A stretch of DNA of 64,000 bases from Eutypa lata (GCA_022661535.1 JAKULF010000004.1:6138001-6202000); one strand, 5' to 3'. Counted from the first letter of the stretch, positions 11,084-22,669 are shown. The notes: generated from the sequence alone by a model not told the origin. Program-made: numbers and translations.

Positions 11084-12881
11084 TGTGGTGGCTATGTGTA
11101 ATAATATCTCTGGTGCATTCGTGGTGTTCTCCGAATATGTAAAGGAGGGGAAGCTTTGGGAGAATATATATCTAGTGTGCAAATTCCTAACGGATGTGTA
11201 AATAGACGATGGCAGAAGAAAAGGAAATGAGAAGAAATGCAGATCCCATTATGTATAGTAAAACTTGAAACTAAGGATAATGCAAGGCACTAAATGTATG
11301 GCTCACAATATAAGATACAATGACAAGAGAAATATTGAATACGGTAAGTGAGTCAAAGTACGAAGTGAATTGGAAATATTCCCATTCCCACGGAAGCGAA
11401 GTAGGGATAAATTGACTACCACAATCGGCAATGGCGAATTTCGTGAAGTAATGTTAGCCATTCATCAGTATATGAGGATAGATACTAGATGCAAGACATC
11501 AAAGTAATAGCTTTAAAAAAACTATTAAATCGTTCAGTGTCAAGTGCAAAGTATAATTTTTTTCAAAGGGACGCTTACTATACGCGATGCGCAAAGTCAA
11601 CTGACAGCAGGTCAGATGATTCAGGGATATTCCAGTCATGGTAGACGTAGCCCCATCATATCGAAAAGGTATATCTGATTCCAAGTAACTCCTAGTGGCC
11701 TGCTTACTCATATTTGTGGCCTAGAACTACCTATAAGGGCGAAATTTTACAATATTCGTGATTCATAGTCCTTAAAGACATACCGCAATGAATTAGGAGC
11801 CACGTAGTTAAGCGATGACCAAATCAATGATACACTCAATAGATATTCGAACACGAATAATGCCTACTTGTCTGATGCTTCTCAATGACTGTTCTATTGT
11901 AAATAGTGCAAATTAGAGATGATTCCGATGCCAGGATGTCACAAATGCCAAGAACGTCCCAGTGATTTTAAACAACTTTGTAGGATTAAGTGCCTGCTCT
12001 TCAAGTCCCCGGTATTATATGAGGATTTAGAAATACCTCAAGATATAACACCCTATGCCACATTGTAGTTGGAAATACGAGGGTAATATTTGAAAAGAAG
12101 ATAAGCCCGAATTTACAATATCATTCATATGCGCCGCCGCTCCTGTGGTGAAATATACTCCTCGTATCAATCTTGCTCATATCATCTAGAAGGAGGCTAT
12201 CAGGTAATGTTTTATAGAGGGATCAATACCCCTAGCGGAACGGCACAATTAACTACGACGGTGGACTCATCTCTCAGTGTTACATTGAATATAAGGCTCC
12301 CAATGGCCATGGTATCAATTGCCATAGCTGGCGCGCACACCCTAGGGACTCATGCACAGATCTTTGGTTTTTTTTATTGTTTTTTTTTATTTTTTATTTT
12401 CTTTTATGGAGGAACTCCGTGTTGAGGGGTCAGAAATCTAGCATTATCGTGTAACAAATGCCGGGGCTTCAACGCTTTTCGTTGCTACACACCCTCCAAA
12501 GCAAGGCCCGACACAGCTACCATAGAGTAACGCCTAATCCAATCGCAGCCGTATACATTTATTCCCTTGCACAATAATGGATAGTGTGAGTATATACAAC
12601 CGTATACATTACTAATAGAGCAAGGGATATCGATGTGCGGGTGGGGTAATAGACAACTAACCCCTTACAGCTAACCCATGCTGGTATCGGACCAGGGAGC
12701 CTCATACAAAACGCCAACGCCGATTCTGCTAGCTCACACATACTCAAGACAAACCATACCTCGTTCTTTATTTCTTCATGGGTTAGCTTTTACCAGGCTG
12801 CCGCAAATCTCGATTGCAAACTTTCAGACACCCTCTCACTCTATTTATAGTCGCCCTACGAAATACCCTCCTGTCGCCCAA
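11084..12881. other. Intergenic region, 1.8 kb
   Basis: AT-rich, with T-runs around 12365-12410. The open frames seen (for example 12129-12425) have no motif and end in T-run translation. The final ~200 bp are pyrimidine-rich and probably the leader of the dehydrogenase gene. Its frame stays open to an earlier ATG at 12678, but that extension is low-complexity and not conserved-looking. Confidence 0.5.
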
Positions 12882-13898
12882 ATGGCGGGTGTCTTCAGTG
12901 TAGTTGGTCTCATCACAGTATCCATCTTTCTCTTCAAAATTACGAATCTCGTTGCCCTTTATCTCCGACCTTCAAGGCTAGATCGTTATGCCCATGAATC
13001 CGCAATGGGAGAAAAGCCATGGGCTCTAGTCACGGGCTCGTCTGGTGGAATCGGCCTCGCTCTTGCTTATGAGCTTGCTGCTTCCGGGTTCAACGTGGTG
13101 TTACACGGACGAAGTCGTGAGAGGCTATTGCCGCTGACGTCCCAGCTTCAGGAGACGTTCCCGGAGAGGTCATTCAGGGTACTCGTCAACGATGCAGAGA
13201 GTGTATCATGCGTGAATTACCTGAATTCCACCTCGCAGCAGCAGAAACAGCTCGGGGATTCCACATCAACACCGGTAGACTTTGCGGCCATAAAACGAGA
13301 GCTGGAAGATATACATCTTACTGTGCTCGTCAATAACGCGGGCGGCGGTCCAATCAATCCAACCTACTTACCGCTAGCAGAGTCGTCGGAAGCCAGGATC
13401 ACTGCAAATGCTAGCTTGAACGCCTTATTTCCAATGCACTTGGCGCGAGCGCTCCTCCCGAGTCTAATACAGCACACGCCATCTCTAGTGATCAACATCA
13501 GCTCCATGGCAGATCGGGGTTTACCCCTGCTCACTTCGTACTGTGCAAGCAAGGCATTCCTGATGACCGCTACGCGCTCGCTGCGCCGGGAGATGGAGAT
13601 GGAAGGGAACGGCGTCGAGGTCCTAGGGGTAAGAATCGGCAAGGTTACCGGAGCGCGCGGCCACACGGATCCGGTGTCCCTGTTTGTGCCGAATGCCGAG
13701 ACGGCGGCCAAGGCTATCCTGGCGAGAGCTGGACACGCGAACGGGATCGTTGTTGGGTACTGGGGCCATGCCATACAGCAAGCGCTAGCTACCGCCCTTT
13801 CGTTACTTCCCAATTGGGTCGAAGATAAGGTGGCGATATCCGTCATCAGAAGAGAACGCAGTCAACTTGGAGAGGAGACCAAGGCAAAGATAACTTGA
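12882..13898 (+). CDS. Membrane-anchored short-chain dehydrogenase/reductase
   Basis: A 338-aa protein from the ATG at 12882 (CCCAAATGG context). An N-terminal membrane anchor (VFSVVGLITVSIFLFKI) precedes a classical Rossmann fold: TGSSGGIG (residues 51-58, nucleotide binding), NNAG (151-154), SS (207-208), and YCASK with catalytic Tyr220 and Lys224. The anchor plus the layout resembles the HSD17B12/3-ketoacyl-CoA reductase group of ER enzymes, with HGRSRERL after the second strand suggesting NADPH preference. The substrate could be a long-chain acyl, sterol or carbonyl compound. It has no introns. An upstream in-frame ATG at 12678 would add 68 unconvincing residues. Confidence 0.88.
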   Translation: MAGVFSVVGLITVSIFLFKITNLVALYLRPSRLDRYAHESAMGEKPWALVTGSSGGIGLALAYELAASGFNVVLHGRSRERLLPLTSQLQETFPERSFRVLVNDAESVSCVNYLNSTSQQQKQLGDSTSTPVDFAAIKRELEDIHLTVLVNNAGGGPINPTYLPLAESSEARITANASLNALFPMHLARALLPSLIQHTPSLVINISSMADRGLPLLTSYCASKAFLMTATRSLRREMEMEGNGVEVLGVRIGKVTGARGHTDPVSLFVPNAETAAKAILARAGHANGIVVGYWGHAIQQALATALSLLPNWVEDKVAISVIRRERSQLGEETKAKIT

Positions 13899-14905
13899 TA
13901 TGGGACGATGGTATAAAAGTGGGTTCTCACTGTAGCAGTATAGCAAGTCAAGGATAGTTGGATACTTACCCTTGAGCGGCCTGAGTTATATTTATTTTGT
14001 TGTATATAAATTGGACTATGACCTATCCTAAGAGATGTTGACGCCAGAACTTCAGACATGTAGGCTCTAATAATAATATGCCGCTATTTGGATAGAAAAC
14101 AGTCGCCATGTTCTCGATAGATTACTCGCTCAAATATGTATTCTGATCACCTATCGTTGTCTACCACGTTGCTGCTACGTTCTAGCCTTAGCAGGGCAAA
14201 GCTATTTCTGCTAATCAAGTTCAAAATTGACTGCTTAATCTAACCAATTGAATACGTATAATTCCTGCATCTCTAACATTCAATATAACAACAGTATTTA
14301 CACAGGTCGCAGCTCGGCTACAATATCTCGTCAAGCACCCCTTCCTCCACTAAGGACCTAGATAGGCGCTAGTTAGACAAGCTAGATATTGCTATTACAA
14401 TCTTCTATAATGCGAATAAACATAATAATATTCAGTATGGTTGACAATAGGGACATTTGGCAAGTGGCAAAGTGGATGCCTTGTTTCCCAAGGTGTCCAC
14501 GGGTAGATAGGTAGGGTCCTATGGAATCTATGCTAAGGTGATAAGGTGGCCAATTTGGCTACATTTTAATAGAGATTTCCTAAACCCAGAGAATAATACA
14601 CCACCTAGCTTCGTAAAGATCCTACATACGGCACTACATATGCTGGTATAATATCAATCTTTATGGTCACACCAGAGCCCTTACATTTGACGGTTTTAGA
14701 ACCTGACCTCCCCGTTCGTCATAATTCCAGTACCCAGTCACACATTTGCGCTTGGAAGACTTCGAAGGAACATAAGCGGCTCGTTCTAGACGGTAATTAA
14801 TCTAAAGCGGCGGAAAGCTCGACACCCTTCGTCTCCAAGGGTTTGAAGTCAAGTACGTTAACCCATAGGGAACGAAGCCTGCCAAGGAGAGTGGACGATA
14901 TCAAG
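13899..14905. other. Intergenic region
   Basis: 1 kb of AT-rich DNA between the dehydrogenase and the gag-like frame. No coding signal. No terminal repeat matching the far side of the gag-like gene was noticed. Confidence 0.45.
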
Positions 14906-15430
14906 ATGGTGACAACAGAGGAATTCAAGAAGCAGATGGAGGACATGCGTGACCAATTGAAGCAGATTCTCTCCGGCGGAAACACTAGGAGCAAGGATGT
15001 CGACGAGCGGATGGATCTGTGGACGCAACTCCAGTTCATCAAGTGGAATCCGTCCAAACAGTCGGCGTTAGATCATGTTGTCGAGTTCAGATACTTAATC
15101 CGACGTGCCGGAGAGGCACAGATGCCGACAAATCCTACCCAACAGGTCACTATGTTCATCAATTCTATCCAAGATCAAGACGGCGGAGAGTGGAAGGCCC
15201 GAATGAGAAGAAAATTGCGCCAAGAACCCGATGCGACGATCAACCAAGTATGCGAAGACTTCATTGCGCACCTGGGAATTCAAAAGGGTGGGCAGAGCCA
15301 TAGCATCGATAAGAAGCAGCAACTTTGGAATGACGATTTTCAGCTACTCTGCCCTAATTGCGGCAAGTACGGGTATCACCTACCTAAGAACTGCACGAAG
15401 AAGAAGGTGAAGGATGACGCAAAGAAGTAA
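14906..15430 (+). CDS. Retrotransposon gag-like protein with a zinc knuckle (relic or domesticated)
   Basis: A 174-aa frame from the ATG at 14906. It starts with a coiled segment (TTEEFKKQMEDMRDQLKQIL), continues with a capsid-like region (LDHVVEFRYLIRRAG...TMFINSIQD...INQVCEDFIAHLG) typical of Ty3/copia gag proteins, and ends with a CCHC knuckle CPNCGKYGYHLPKNC and a Lys-rich tail. The knuckle spacing is C-x2-C-x5-H-x4-C, one residue longer than the usual x4. The frame is intact, yet no protease, reverse transcriptase, integrase or terminal repeats follow. It is either a lone relic or a host-adopted gag. A possible intron (GTAAAC...TATAG) lies just after the stop. Confidence 0.6.
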   Translation: MVTTEEFKKQMEDMRDQLKQILSGGNTRSKDVDERMDLWTQLQFIKWNPSKQSALDHVVEFRYLIRRAGEAQMPTNPTQQVTMFINSIQDQDGGEWKARMRRKLRQEPDATINQVCEDFIAHLGIQKGGQSHSIDKKQQLWNDDFQLLCPNCGKYGYHLPKNCTKKKVKDDAKK

Positions 15431-15925
15431 TGGCTATATCAAATTTTCAAGGTAAACTCTCAAAAACCTCCTACATAAACATCCCACTGACCCTTTTATA
15501 GAACAAAGCAATACACGGGGTCATTCAGACACGCAATACTCGCTTGAAGATGGATTTTTGATCCCCTGCTATCGCGAATGCCCAGCTTACACGTGGTCAA
15601 GAGCAATATAGGACAAGGAAGGAGAATTACTGTTTCGAGTTATAGTCATATTTCTATTTTGTATTGGGCGCTGAAGAGAACTGAGTGCTTAAGTTGGGTG
15701 AAGAACATAGCGAAAGGTACCTTATATGATTAAATAGTGTAGTATTCTCTTCATTCAGTGGTAGAAATATGTTGTTAGTTAACGATAATCCAGAAGGGGT
15801 TTTAACCAGCTACGTAACAGAAGAGCGAAGTACAACCCCCTTTCTGCTTCAAACACCTTGTCCAGGTTTCAAAAGAGCAGCAAGTCATCAAACCACACGT
15901 GAAAACAAGGGATATTCAGTGTATA
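15431..15925. other. Intergenic region
   Basis: This 495-bp spacer shows an intron-like stretch around 15450-15502 (GTAAAC...CACTGAC...TATAG) that could belong to the 3' end of the gag-like transcript. Otherwise nothing is visible. No pol-like frame. Confidence 0.4.
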
Positions 15926-16834
15926 TTATATTCTAATCATGCTACGTAATTTTCCAACTACCTTAACCCATAGACCCCATTCTACGCTCCCATCCCGCCT
16001 CCCCGTATCCATATTCTCCAAGATCCAAGACACCTCAGCAGCCACGACATCCGGTCGATCCCGTATGACATGATGTCCGCAATCAGGAACATGGACGTAC
16101 CGCGCATTCCTCGACATATCCAGCTGTCTCTTCTTCAGCCTCTCGTCCTCCTCATCAGTCACCTGCAGCATCTCCCTCTGCAGTCGCAAGCGCTCCCCAT
16201 CCCCTACTGCAGCGGCGGCGTTCGCCACCGCCTCAGCAGCCTCGAGATCCTTCCACTTCCCGATGAGCGAATTCCCCCTCACGACACTCAAAGGCGTCCC
16301 GCCCAAAACGCACCTCCTATACTGTTCCTCCTCGACCTTCGGATCCAAACCGCCCTCCTGGCCCGTCTCAACTAGCACCACGCCGGCGATGACGGCTCGA
16401 CCACGACCACGACCACGACTGCCGCCACTGCACCACCGGTAGATAAACGTACGCGCGAACGCCCCACCATAAGAATGCGCAATCAAGATGTAAGGACCAG
16501 GCCACAGCTTCTCGCGAACGAGGTAGGCGCGCAAGTCGGCAGTCGCCTCCTCGGGTCGCGGGTTTGAGGAAGTCCAGTCATAGAGCAGCACGCGCAGGCT
16601 AAGCGGCGGCCTGGTGAGGAGTCCCGCGAGCGCGTCCCATGATGGCGAGCAAGTTTCGCCGCCGGAGCCGTGGAAGAATATCACGAGCGGACGCTCATCT
16701 TTGTTTGCGTCGCCGTCGCCGTCGCCTGAGGGTGGCGGTACTAGGAGTTTGTGCTCAGCAGTAGCGGCGGCGGCGGCGGCATCGGTAGATGCGGCCATAT
16801 GATTTTTTGGGGGACTTCTTGATCGATCGCGCAT
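15926..16834 (-). CDS. Alpha/beta hydrolase
   Basis: A 302-aa single-exon protein. The oxyanion motif FFHGSGG (~53-59), the nucleophile elbow AHSYGG with Ser121, and a late VPDCGHHVIRD (His254/255) supply the usual Ser-His parts of the triad. The acid is probably one of the Asp/Glu residues after strand 6. PYILIAHSYGGAFARTF is a classic strand-elbow-helix. The first ~45 residues are low-complexity (Ala run from a GCC/GGC repeat, then GDGDGD). A second ATG (MAAST, residue 13) is an equally plausible start. There is no signal peptide, so it is probably cytosolic. The substrate is unknown (esterase, lipase-like or epoxide hydrolase-like). Confidence 0.82.
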   Translation of the reverse strand: MRDRSRSPPKNHMAASTDAAAAAATAEHKLLVPPPSGDGDGDANKDERPLVIFFHGSGGETCSPSWDALAGLLTRPPLSLRVLLYDWTSSNPRPEEATADLRAYLVREKLWPGPYILIAHSYGGAFARTFIYRWCSGGSRGRGRGRAVIAGVVLVETGQEGGLDPKVEEEQYRRCVLGGTPLSVVRGNSLIGKWKDLEAAEAVANAAAAVGDGERLRLQREMLQVTDEEDERLKKRQLDMSRNARYVHVPDCGHHVIRDRPDVVAAEVSWILENMDTGRRDGSVEWGLWVKVVGKLRSMIRI

Positions 16835-17499
16835 CAGTCGTTAGATATAAGTTATTCAATGCCAGGAGTTGGATGGTTTACTATGATATGGTATTGCTGC
16901 CTGTTCTTCTAGGTGGACAAGGATTCGCGTCTGGGTGGGGTTGTCTTCCAATAAAATGCGCTAAGTTGACTCCTATTTTTAGACTTCTACTTGCTTTCAC
17001 ATAGGGTGAAAATAAAGCTCTACTTATCAACTCTAAGGAACCGTCATGAGGCAAGGACGAAAAGAATCAAACAAGGTATAAATATATCTAAAATACCTAT
17101 AATTCATGAGACATTCTGAGTGTTAGCTTTGTTCCTGATGCGTTGGGTCAATAAGGGCAGAGTGGAAGATCACAGTGGGCATATGAATCATCGTGCAGTC
17201 TCTAGACATATCTATTTTCCAGATTCAAGGACAATCGTATCTAGGGACTAGGTTAGCAAGAAAAACAGTCCTTAAGTCATCTACAACCATGTCATGTAGT
17301 CAATATGAGACCACTCACTACCAAGCCTCCAGTTGCACTCATTCGCCTAGGAGAATCCCAGATACAACCAAGTCAGTCATGATTTCTACGATGCAGTTAC
17401 GTTAGGCTATCAGTCACATAAGTTCACAGCACTGGAATCGCTCAAAGTGGGGGAGAGAGTTTCATTTCCTAGCCATTCATCCTTGCACTTTGTGCCACC

Positions 17500-17541
17500 G
17501 TTTCCATTTCCATTTCCATTCCCATTCCCATTCCCATTTCC
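17500..17541. repeat. Hexamer repeat (CCATTT/CCATTC)n
   Basis: About seven copies of CCATTT or CCCATT-type hexamers in tandem. On the minus strand they translate as alternating Met-Glu/Met-Gly, which explains an otherwise long antisense frame there. Confidence 0.75.
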
Positions 17542-18656
17542 ACCTCAGCATTCCACATCCTGCAAGCACAGCCATCCGACCCCTGCCAGGGGGTTGCCCA
17601 ATAGATCCATCTCGAAAGGGGGGGTTGAGACGATATTCCTAAATATCCGTCTCCGAGATGGCATCGTAGCGATATTGTCGGCATCGAAAGAAAAAGCTTG
17701 TCGCCCGAAATGCATATGGTGAGTGTCTTTGGAACTTCTGCCATATGGTGAACACAGCGCGGAATGCCGTCAACTACTTTGGCAGTGAGGGGGCGGGTGC
17801 AAAGTGTTGATGTGGGGGGGTGCATCGGGGCGACAGAGGCTTGGGCAGGAGTCGGTGGGAAAATCTTTCCGTCGGAAAATACAGCGTGTCGAATACGCAC
17901 GAAGGCTCTCGGTTGTCGTTTGTCGCCGAACATCGTTTCTATCCCAGCTTCCCTGTACGAAAGATGATGGATTAGCTTAGGAACAATCAACGGGAAGGTA
18001 GCGAGTAGGAAAAAAAGATGTTGGATAGATAGACTTACCATCAAAGATGAGAAACTCTAGCTCCCACCAGACATAACCTCGACCAGATCCCAAGTTGACA
18101 ACGACATTAGCCGCCCGCGCCACCCAGTAGGGTCACCGTCAGCTGCTCTAGACCACTTACTGTTATACCCTTCGCCAGCGCGACCTCGTCACTGCTCTTA
18201 GGCGGGGCTGAGTATAGGGCAAGCGGCGCGGGGTCGGGTGCCAGTAGTCCAACAGCAAAGATTGTTAGTAGCTCTTTGGAGCCGTGGTCTGCGCTTGGCG
18301 CGGTCTGTGTACGTTTTGGCACCCCTACCTGGGATCTGTATGGAGGTTAATCTCGGTGGTGCTGGGAGGCCGGGGACACCGGGTCCGACCTATGTGCGTG
18401 CAGACGTAGGTATTGCCTAGTCCATCCGCACCGCGCTCCAGTGTCCCCAAGCCGAGCCTCTGCCCCGGGTTTTACCCCGGTTGGCGAGAAGCCCTGCTCT
18501 TGCCGAAGGACCTCCAGCTGGACTGGCCCCTTGGGACCAGCCCGGGATAAAAAGCTTGATGTCGGTTAGTCTTGTCTTAGAAGCCTCGTGTTTCGAATTC
18601 GTATTGCTGTGCTGTGTTGTGTTGTGCTTGCTCGGATTGTGGTGCCGGTTCTCCTC

Positions 18657-18730
18657 CTCCCATTCTCCCATTCTCCCATTCTCCCATTCTCCCATTCTCC
18701 CATTCTCCCATTCTCCCATTCTCCCATTCT
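18657..18730. repeat. Minisatellite, about nine copies of CTCCCATT
   Basis: Near-perfect tandem array of an 8-bp unit. The period is not a multiple of three and the unit lacks stops, so all three plus frames are open through it (HSPILPFS repeats). The frames are a repeat artefact, not genes. Confidence 0.9.
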
Positions 18731-20328
18731 CTCATCCTCTCCTCCTCTCCTCCGAAACTCTCTCTTCCCCGCTCCCCTCTAGCCCCGAATGTACCGAATG
18801 TGTGTGTGGTGGGAGACTAGAGAGGAGCCGGCTGCCCTATGGCGAACGGTACTTGATTTTCCGTCTCCCCTTCTGTGCTACCTTCATCTTCTGGTTGCAG
18901 TGACTGCGCATTGTCTCTTGAGTGGTGCGCATGTCGTCTAGATACCTAGGTAATCTTCCTGCTCAGAAATTAATGATGATGGTTAGCAAGGGAGGACCGC
19001 AGAGACTGTGCATTTGGTGCAGTCGGCAGAGCCGGTCGGTTCGCCAAGATTAGGCTTAGTCTGTACTCGTGTGTGTGTGTGGATGTTTCCAGACGTCTCT
19101 GCAGTCCTCAGTGAGAAGGGTGCGCTCTGCGCGAGCCATAGGGCAGCCGCGCTGCCGCGCCGTCAAGCTGAAGACCTACCGAGTAGCCTCCGGAGTAAAG
19201 TGTGGTAACTCCAGTCGCCCTAATGACGACTCGGTAGGCCCAGAAAAGATTTGAATTTGGTTGGTTGATTGGTTGACGGCGGTGACGGAGAAGGGGCTTG
19301 GACAATTCGAATTGTCTAGCGATGTTTGGGTGTAGATGTTGGTTCTTCTACTCCCTTCTCCATCTAGCGGCAGCGCTAGTTATTGTATTTCGAAGCAGAC
19401 GACGAGCATTCGCGGTCCTGGTGCGTGTATTGACGTATGTAGTAGTGTCATGTAGTTTCGCAGCACCGTAGACTTAGTCGAGTACCCAGGCGTAGTAGCA
19501 GCGTGACAAAATGACCAAGACAATCTAATATCAGTTTGATGTTTGTGTTTGACTGAAGAAAATTGTATGTGTAGTCTTGATTCATGGTGGCTCCCCCGAA
19601 TGTGATTTGAATGTGATTTGCAGAGACTCAAAATTGACTTCTTGAATGTGATCTCTATGATGTATGTGTCTTTTGAGATGTGTCTTTTGAAGTATGTCCC
19701 CTAGAGTCTGTCTTCTGCTATCAATGCCACAAATTGTCACTGCCTACTATGCTGGGTATGTCGAGTTGATTTGCGTCTAGCTTCTTCGTCGTCTTCTTCG
19801 AAATTGTCCTCGATTGTGTTGATAGTGTCTGATCAGGTCCTTTCCAATACCGAGATGTGTATTCCTGAAGACAAAGCGCGAGAAAGATATGTTTGATATG
19901 TTCTCAAGTTGTGTGCAAGTGTATGTATTTGTTCGCACATGAAGGCATAGATGGAGCTCCAGTAGATTGGTAAGCTGAGCCATCGGCTTGGTCCTCTAGT
20001 CATTTGATGTAGCCAGCCTTCAGAAATGTCCTCTGGGTTTTCTTTGCGCTTTGTCTTCGGTTCTTGATGAATTGGATTTCTCGTGATATTCTTTGAATTG
20101 TCTCTCGGAATCGAATGGTATTGGATCTTGCTGTAGCTTAGGTCAGTATTGGAAGTTGAGATTGGAGACCTGGAAGAGGTTATGTAAAGAGCATTGACTT
20201 ACCTTAATAGCTACTGACCAAGATATCGTCATAAAGACGGGACACTATCAACGTAGTTCATTTCTCTGGCAATGCAGTCCCCCGACAGTTGCAATGCCTA
20301 GATCGAAATGTCGGATGATCATGGTGGC

Positions 20329-20500
20329 TTCTTCGAGGCGGATGGAGTTAATGTCCTCTTTTCCACTACAAGACTATTTAGGGTCTATCTGTGGAAAGCC
20401 TCGCATTCGAAGAAAGCCGTGATGACTGCTTCGAGGCGGAAGGAGTTAACATCCTCTCTTCCACAGTAGATGTGGAAGGCCTCGCACTCGAAGACAGTCA
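20329..20500. repeat. Duplicated hairpin-forming unit
   Basis: Two diverged direct copies, about 98 bp apart. Each begins CTTCGAGGCGG(A/T)(A/T)GGAGTTA and ends GTGGAA(A/G)GCCTCGC. The second copy (from 20429) contains a perfect stem CTTCCAC-agtagat-GTGGAAG, and outer arms CTTCGAGGC / GCCTCGC-x-CTCGAAG that extend it imperfectly. Copy 1 has extra bases in the loop. Confidence 0.65.
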
Positions 20501-22093
20501 TGGAGGATTGTCGAAGAGAGAAGAGAGATGCGTAAATCAATGCCAGCTCTATCGGCGTTTGTGAAGCCTTAGAAATGCGGTCATTCCTTCGAGCTCTTTG
20601 GTGGTACAGTTGATAGTCGTGCACTGCTCTCTGTATTCCCTCGAGTGACTGATTGGTCTAATGATCCTCCAGATCGATCCTTTGGCAGTTTCGCCAAACT
20701 CGCTAGGTTGCTGGGCGATTCGCAACCAGTAGCAAGATACGGCACCATGGCTTATCCAGTCTCTGAGATCTATTAACCCTGCACGTTTATTGGAATTTCT
20801 CCTGCGATAACGTGTTCGTAATAGGAATGTGCTAGGTCAAACATCTTCGCGCTTGCTGTTCAACGTTACGAACTGCTAAGATGTGCGAAAAGATCATGTC
20901 GTTTGAAGACTCAGAGACTCTCATGGTACCGCTAAAAATTAGTCTAGACAGAGGCTGTCAAGCAAATGGGCTGGTGACAAGGCGAGGCAAGGCAAGGCAA
21001 AAAATCCAAGGCAGATCAAATTTGTGAAACTGCTAGAAATCCTCAACACAGCTTTTTCAAGAGAGCGTGTAAGTTGGATATGCAGGAGGTCAGAGTTCAT
21101 GAGAATGGCAAGAAGCTGATGACAACAACGACAACAACAACGTTCAGGTGATTCCTCAAAATGTCGCTTCTTTGCCAGGTTGAATGCGGTTAGGTGATAG
21201 CATGGAACTCGTTCTCTGACCTCTGCGCCTCTTTCCTTCGCATACAGTAGTTTCCTGTACGTCACTTAGGTTGTGCCCAAGCTCGATGCAACCTCTTTTC
21301 TAGACGATGTCCTTCCTCTTTTGCATCTGTCACTGTCACTGAAGAGGGATCTTTCGATCGTATCGTATCATCTCGTCTGATCTCGTCGGTAATTGGATGA
21401 ACGAGACGTCAACTGTTTCGAAAACCAGTCGTCTAAACGGCAGGGGACTCCAGCATCTCTTCTCGGTAGTCGGAGACGCCATTGGAATCGTTTGGTTGTT
21501 GCCGGATGACTGCGTTGAAACGAGACGATGTTGCACACAAAATTATTATCGTCAAAGTACACACACACGTACTTCCTGACGAGTACACTCCCTCATGTAC
21601 TCGAACAGGTAGTTCGATCAAATTGTTCTGACAAAAATATCCATAGCAAGGGTAGCAAGGAATCGGATAGTCGTAGTCGAACAAGGTAATCAAACAAGGG
21701 CTCCAAAAAAAAATCGACATAGTACTTGAACAAAATCCCAGGGCCGGCGAGGAAAAGACCAGGCTGGGCATTGTCGGACAGGTGCTGGAGGATCGGCGAG
21801 AACGGGACCGGGACCAACATGTCGTACTTGAAGGGTTGCTCGAAAAGCCGGCGAGAACAAGACCGGATCGAGACAAAGTCGAATTAAGATTAGTAGGGGA
21901 GGACTCGGTCAACTCAACCCAAAGAAAAAAGAAAAATAGAAACGGAGCGGAAATAGTAAGTAGACAACCAAAAAACACGGTGGACACGTCCTGGTAATGA
22001 TTCCTCCTGGTCTAGGACCTCTCGGAACGACTCAGAACCGCGCCATTCGCCGAACAGAACTTAAAGTCCTACACTGTCAGGTCAAACCCGTCT

Positions 22094-22441
22094 CCCCACA
22101 AGGAGGTTCCTAGGGCCGACACATATACCTTCATCTGCTCGCGCCAAACTGTTCATACTTGCCGGACCGAACCTCGAAGGACAACACGACCAACTTCCGC
22201 TAGAGCGCTTCCGTTCACACGCCGTGAGCCAACTCAAAACAATCGCGACGAAGAAGAGGAACAGGATATTGCGAGAGAGACTACTCAGTATATCACCCAC
22301 GAAATTCGCAAGTGAGACAGTGGGCGGCCATCGTTTGCATTTTATGCCCTTCCCCGCCTAGGGCGGTTCGGGGGTCCAGATCAGCAATGCGATGGCAACT
22401 AGCCGAGCTCCTTGCCGTCACCCCACAAGGAGGTTCCTAGG
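22094..22441. repeat. Pair of 21-bp direct repeats flanking about 306 bp
   Basis: The 21-base word beginning CCCCACAAGGAGG and ending TTCCTAGG occurs at 22094-22114 and again, identical, at 22421-22441. Its centre AGGAGGTTCCT is a small palindrome (AGGA/TCCT). Confidence 0.7.
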
Positions 22442-22669
22442 TAGGTTGCACCGACCAGCCCCGTGTTAGTAACCAGCCTATAGCGACTGGCTATCTGTAT
22501 TGGTGTCAAGAAGAAAGAAGGTGAAAGGGAAAATGAGGGAGGGGGGGGGGGGAGGTCGCCTGACTATGGAAACGCACCACCACCAAAGAAACAAGAGACG
22601 AAGACGGAAGACACGAGCAGTTAGGTTCAGCAAGAGTCGACAACGGTGAGATAGGCCAATAGACCCACC

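Larger units (their letters stand above)
16835..22669. other. Gene-poor, repeat-rich region, 5.8 kb
   Basis: No confident gene is visible. The region holds a hexamer repeat (17500-17541), an 8-bp minisatellite (18657-18730), a duplicated hairpin unit (20329-20500) and a 21-bp direct repeat (22094 and 22421), plus a G-run near 22540. On the minus strand a good intron signature (18038-17953: GTAAGT, CTAAGCTAAT, TACAG) suggests a transcript. The adjoining frames (18322-18107 and 18044-17469) cannot be joined into a convincing protein. The region may include decayed transposon material, but no reverse-transcriptase, integrase or transposase motif is visible. Confidence 0.5.

Noticed and set aside
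17469..18044. 191-aa minus-strand frame ending in Met-Glu/Met-Gly repeats
   Set aside because: The tail is translation of a hexamer repeat, the start lies in a likely intron, and no domain is visible.
18417..18903. Several overlapping frames of HSPILPFS / GEWENGRM repeats
   Set aside because: They come from an 8-bp minisatellite that is open in every frame.
21433..21987. 184-aa minus-strand frame with a VYFDDN-like string nearby
   Set aside because: Superficially like a reverse-transcriptase YxDD box, but no other RT motif surrounds it and the composition is low-complexity.
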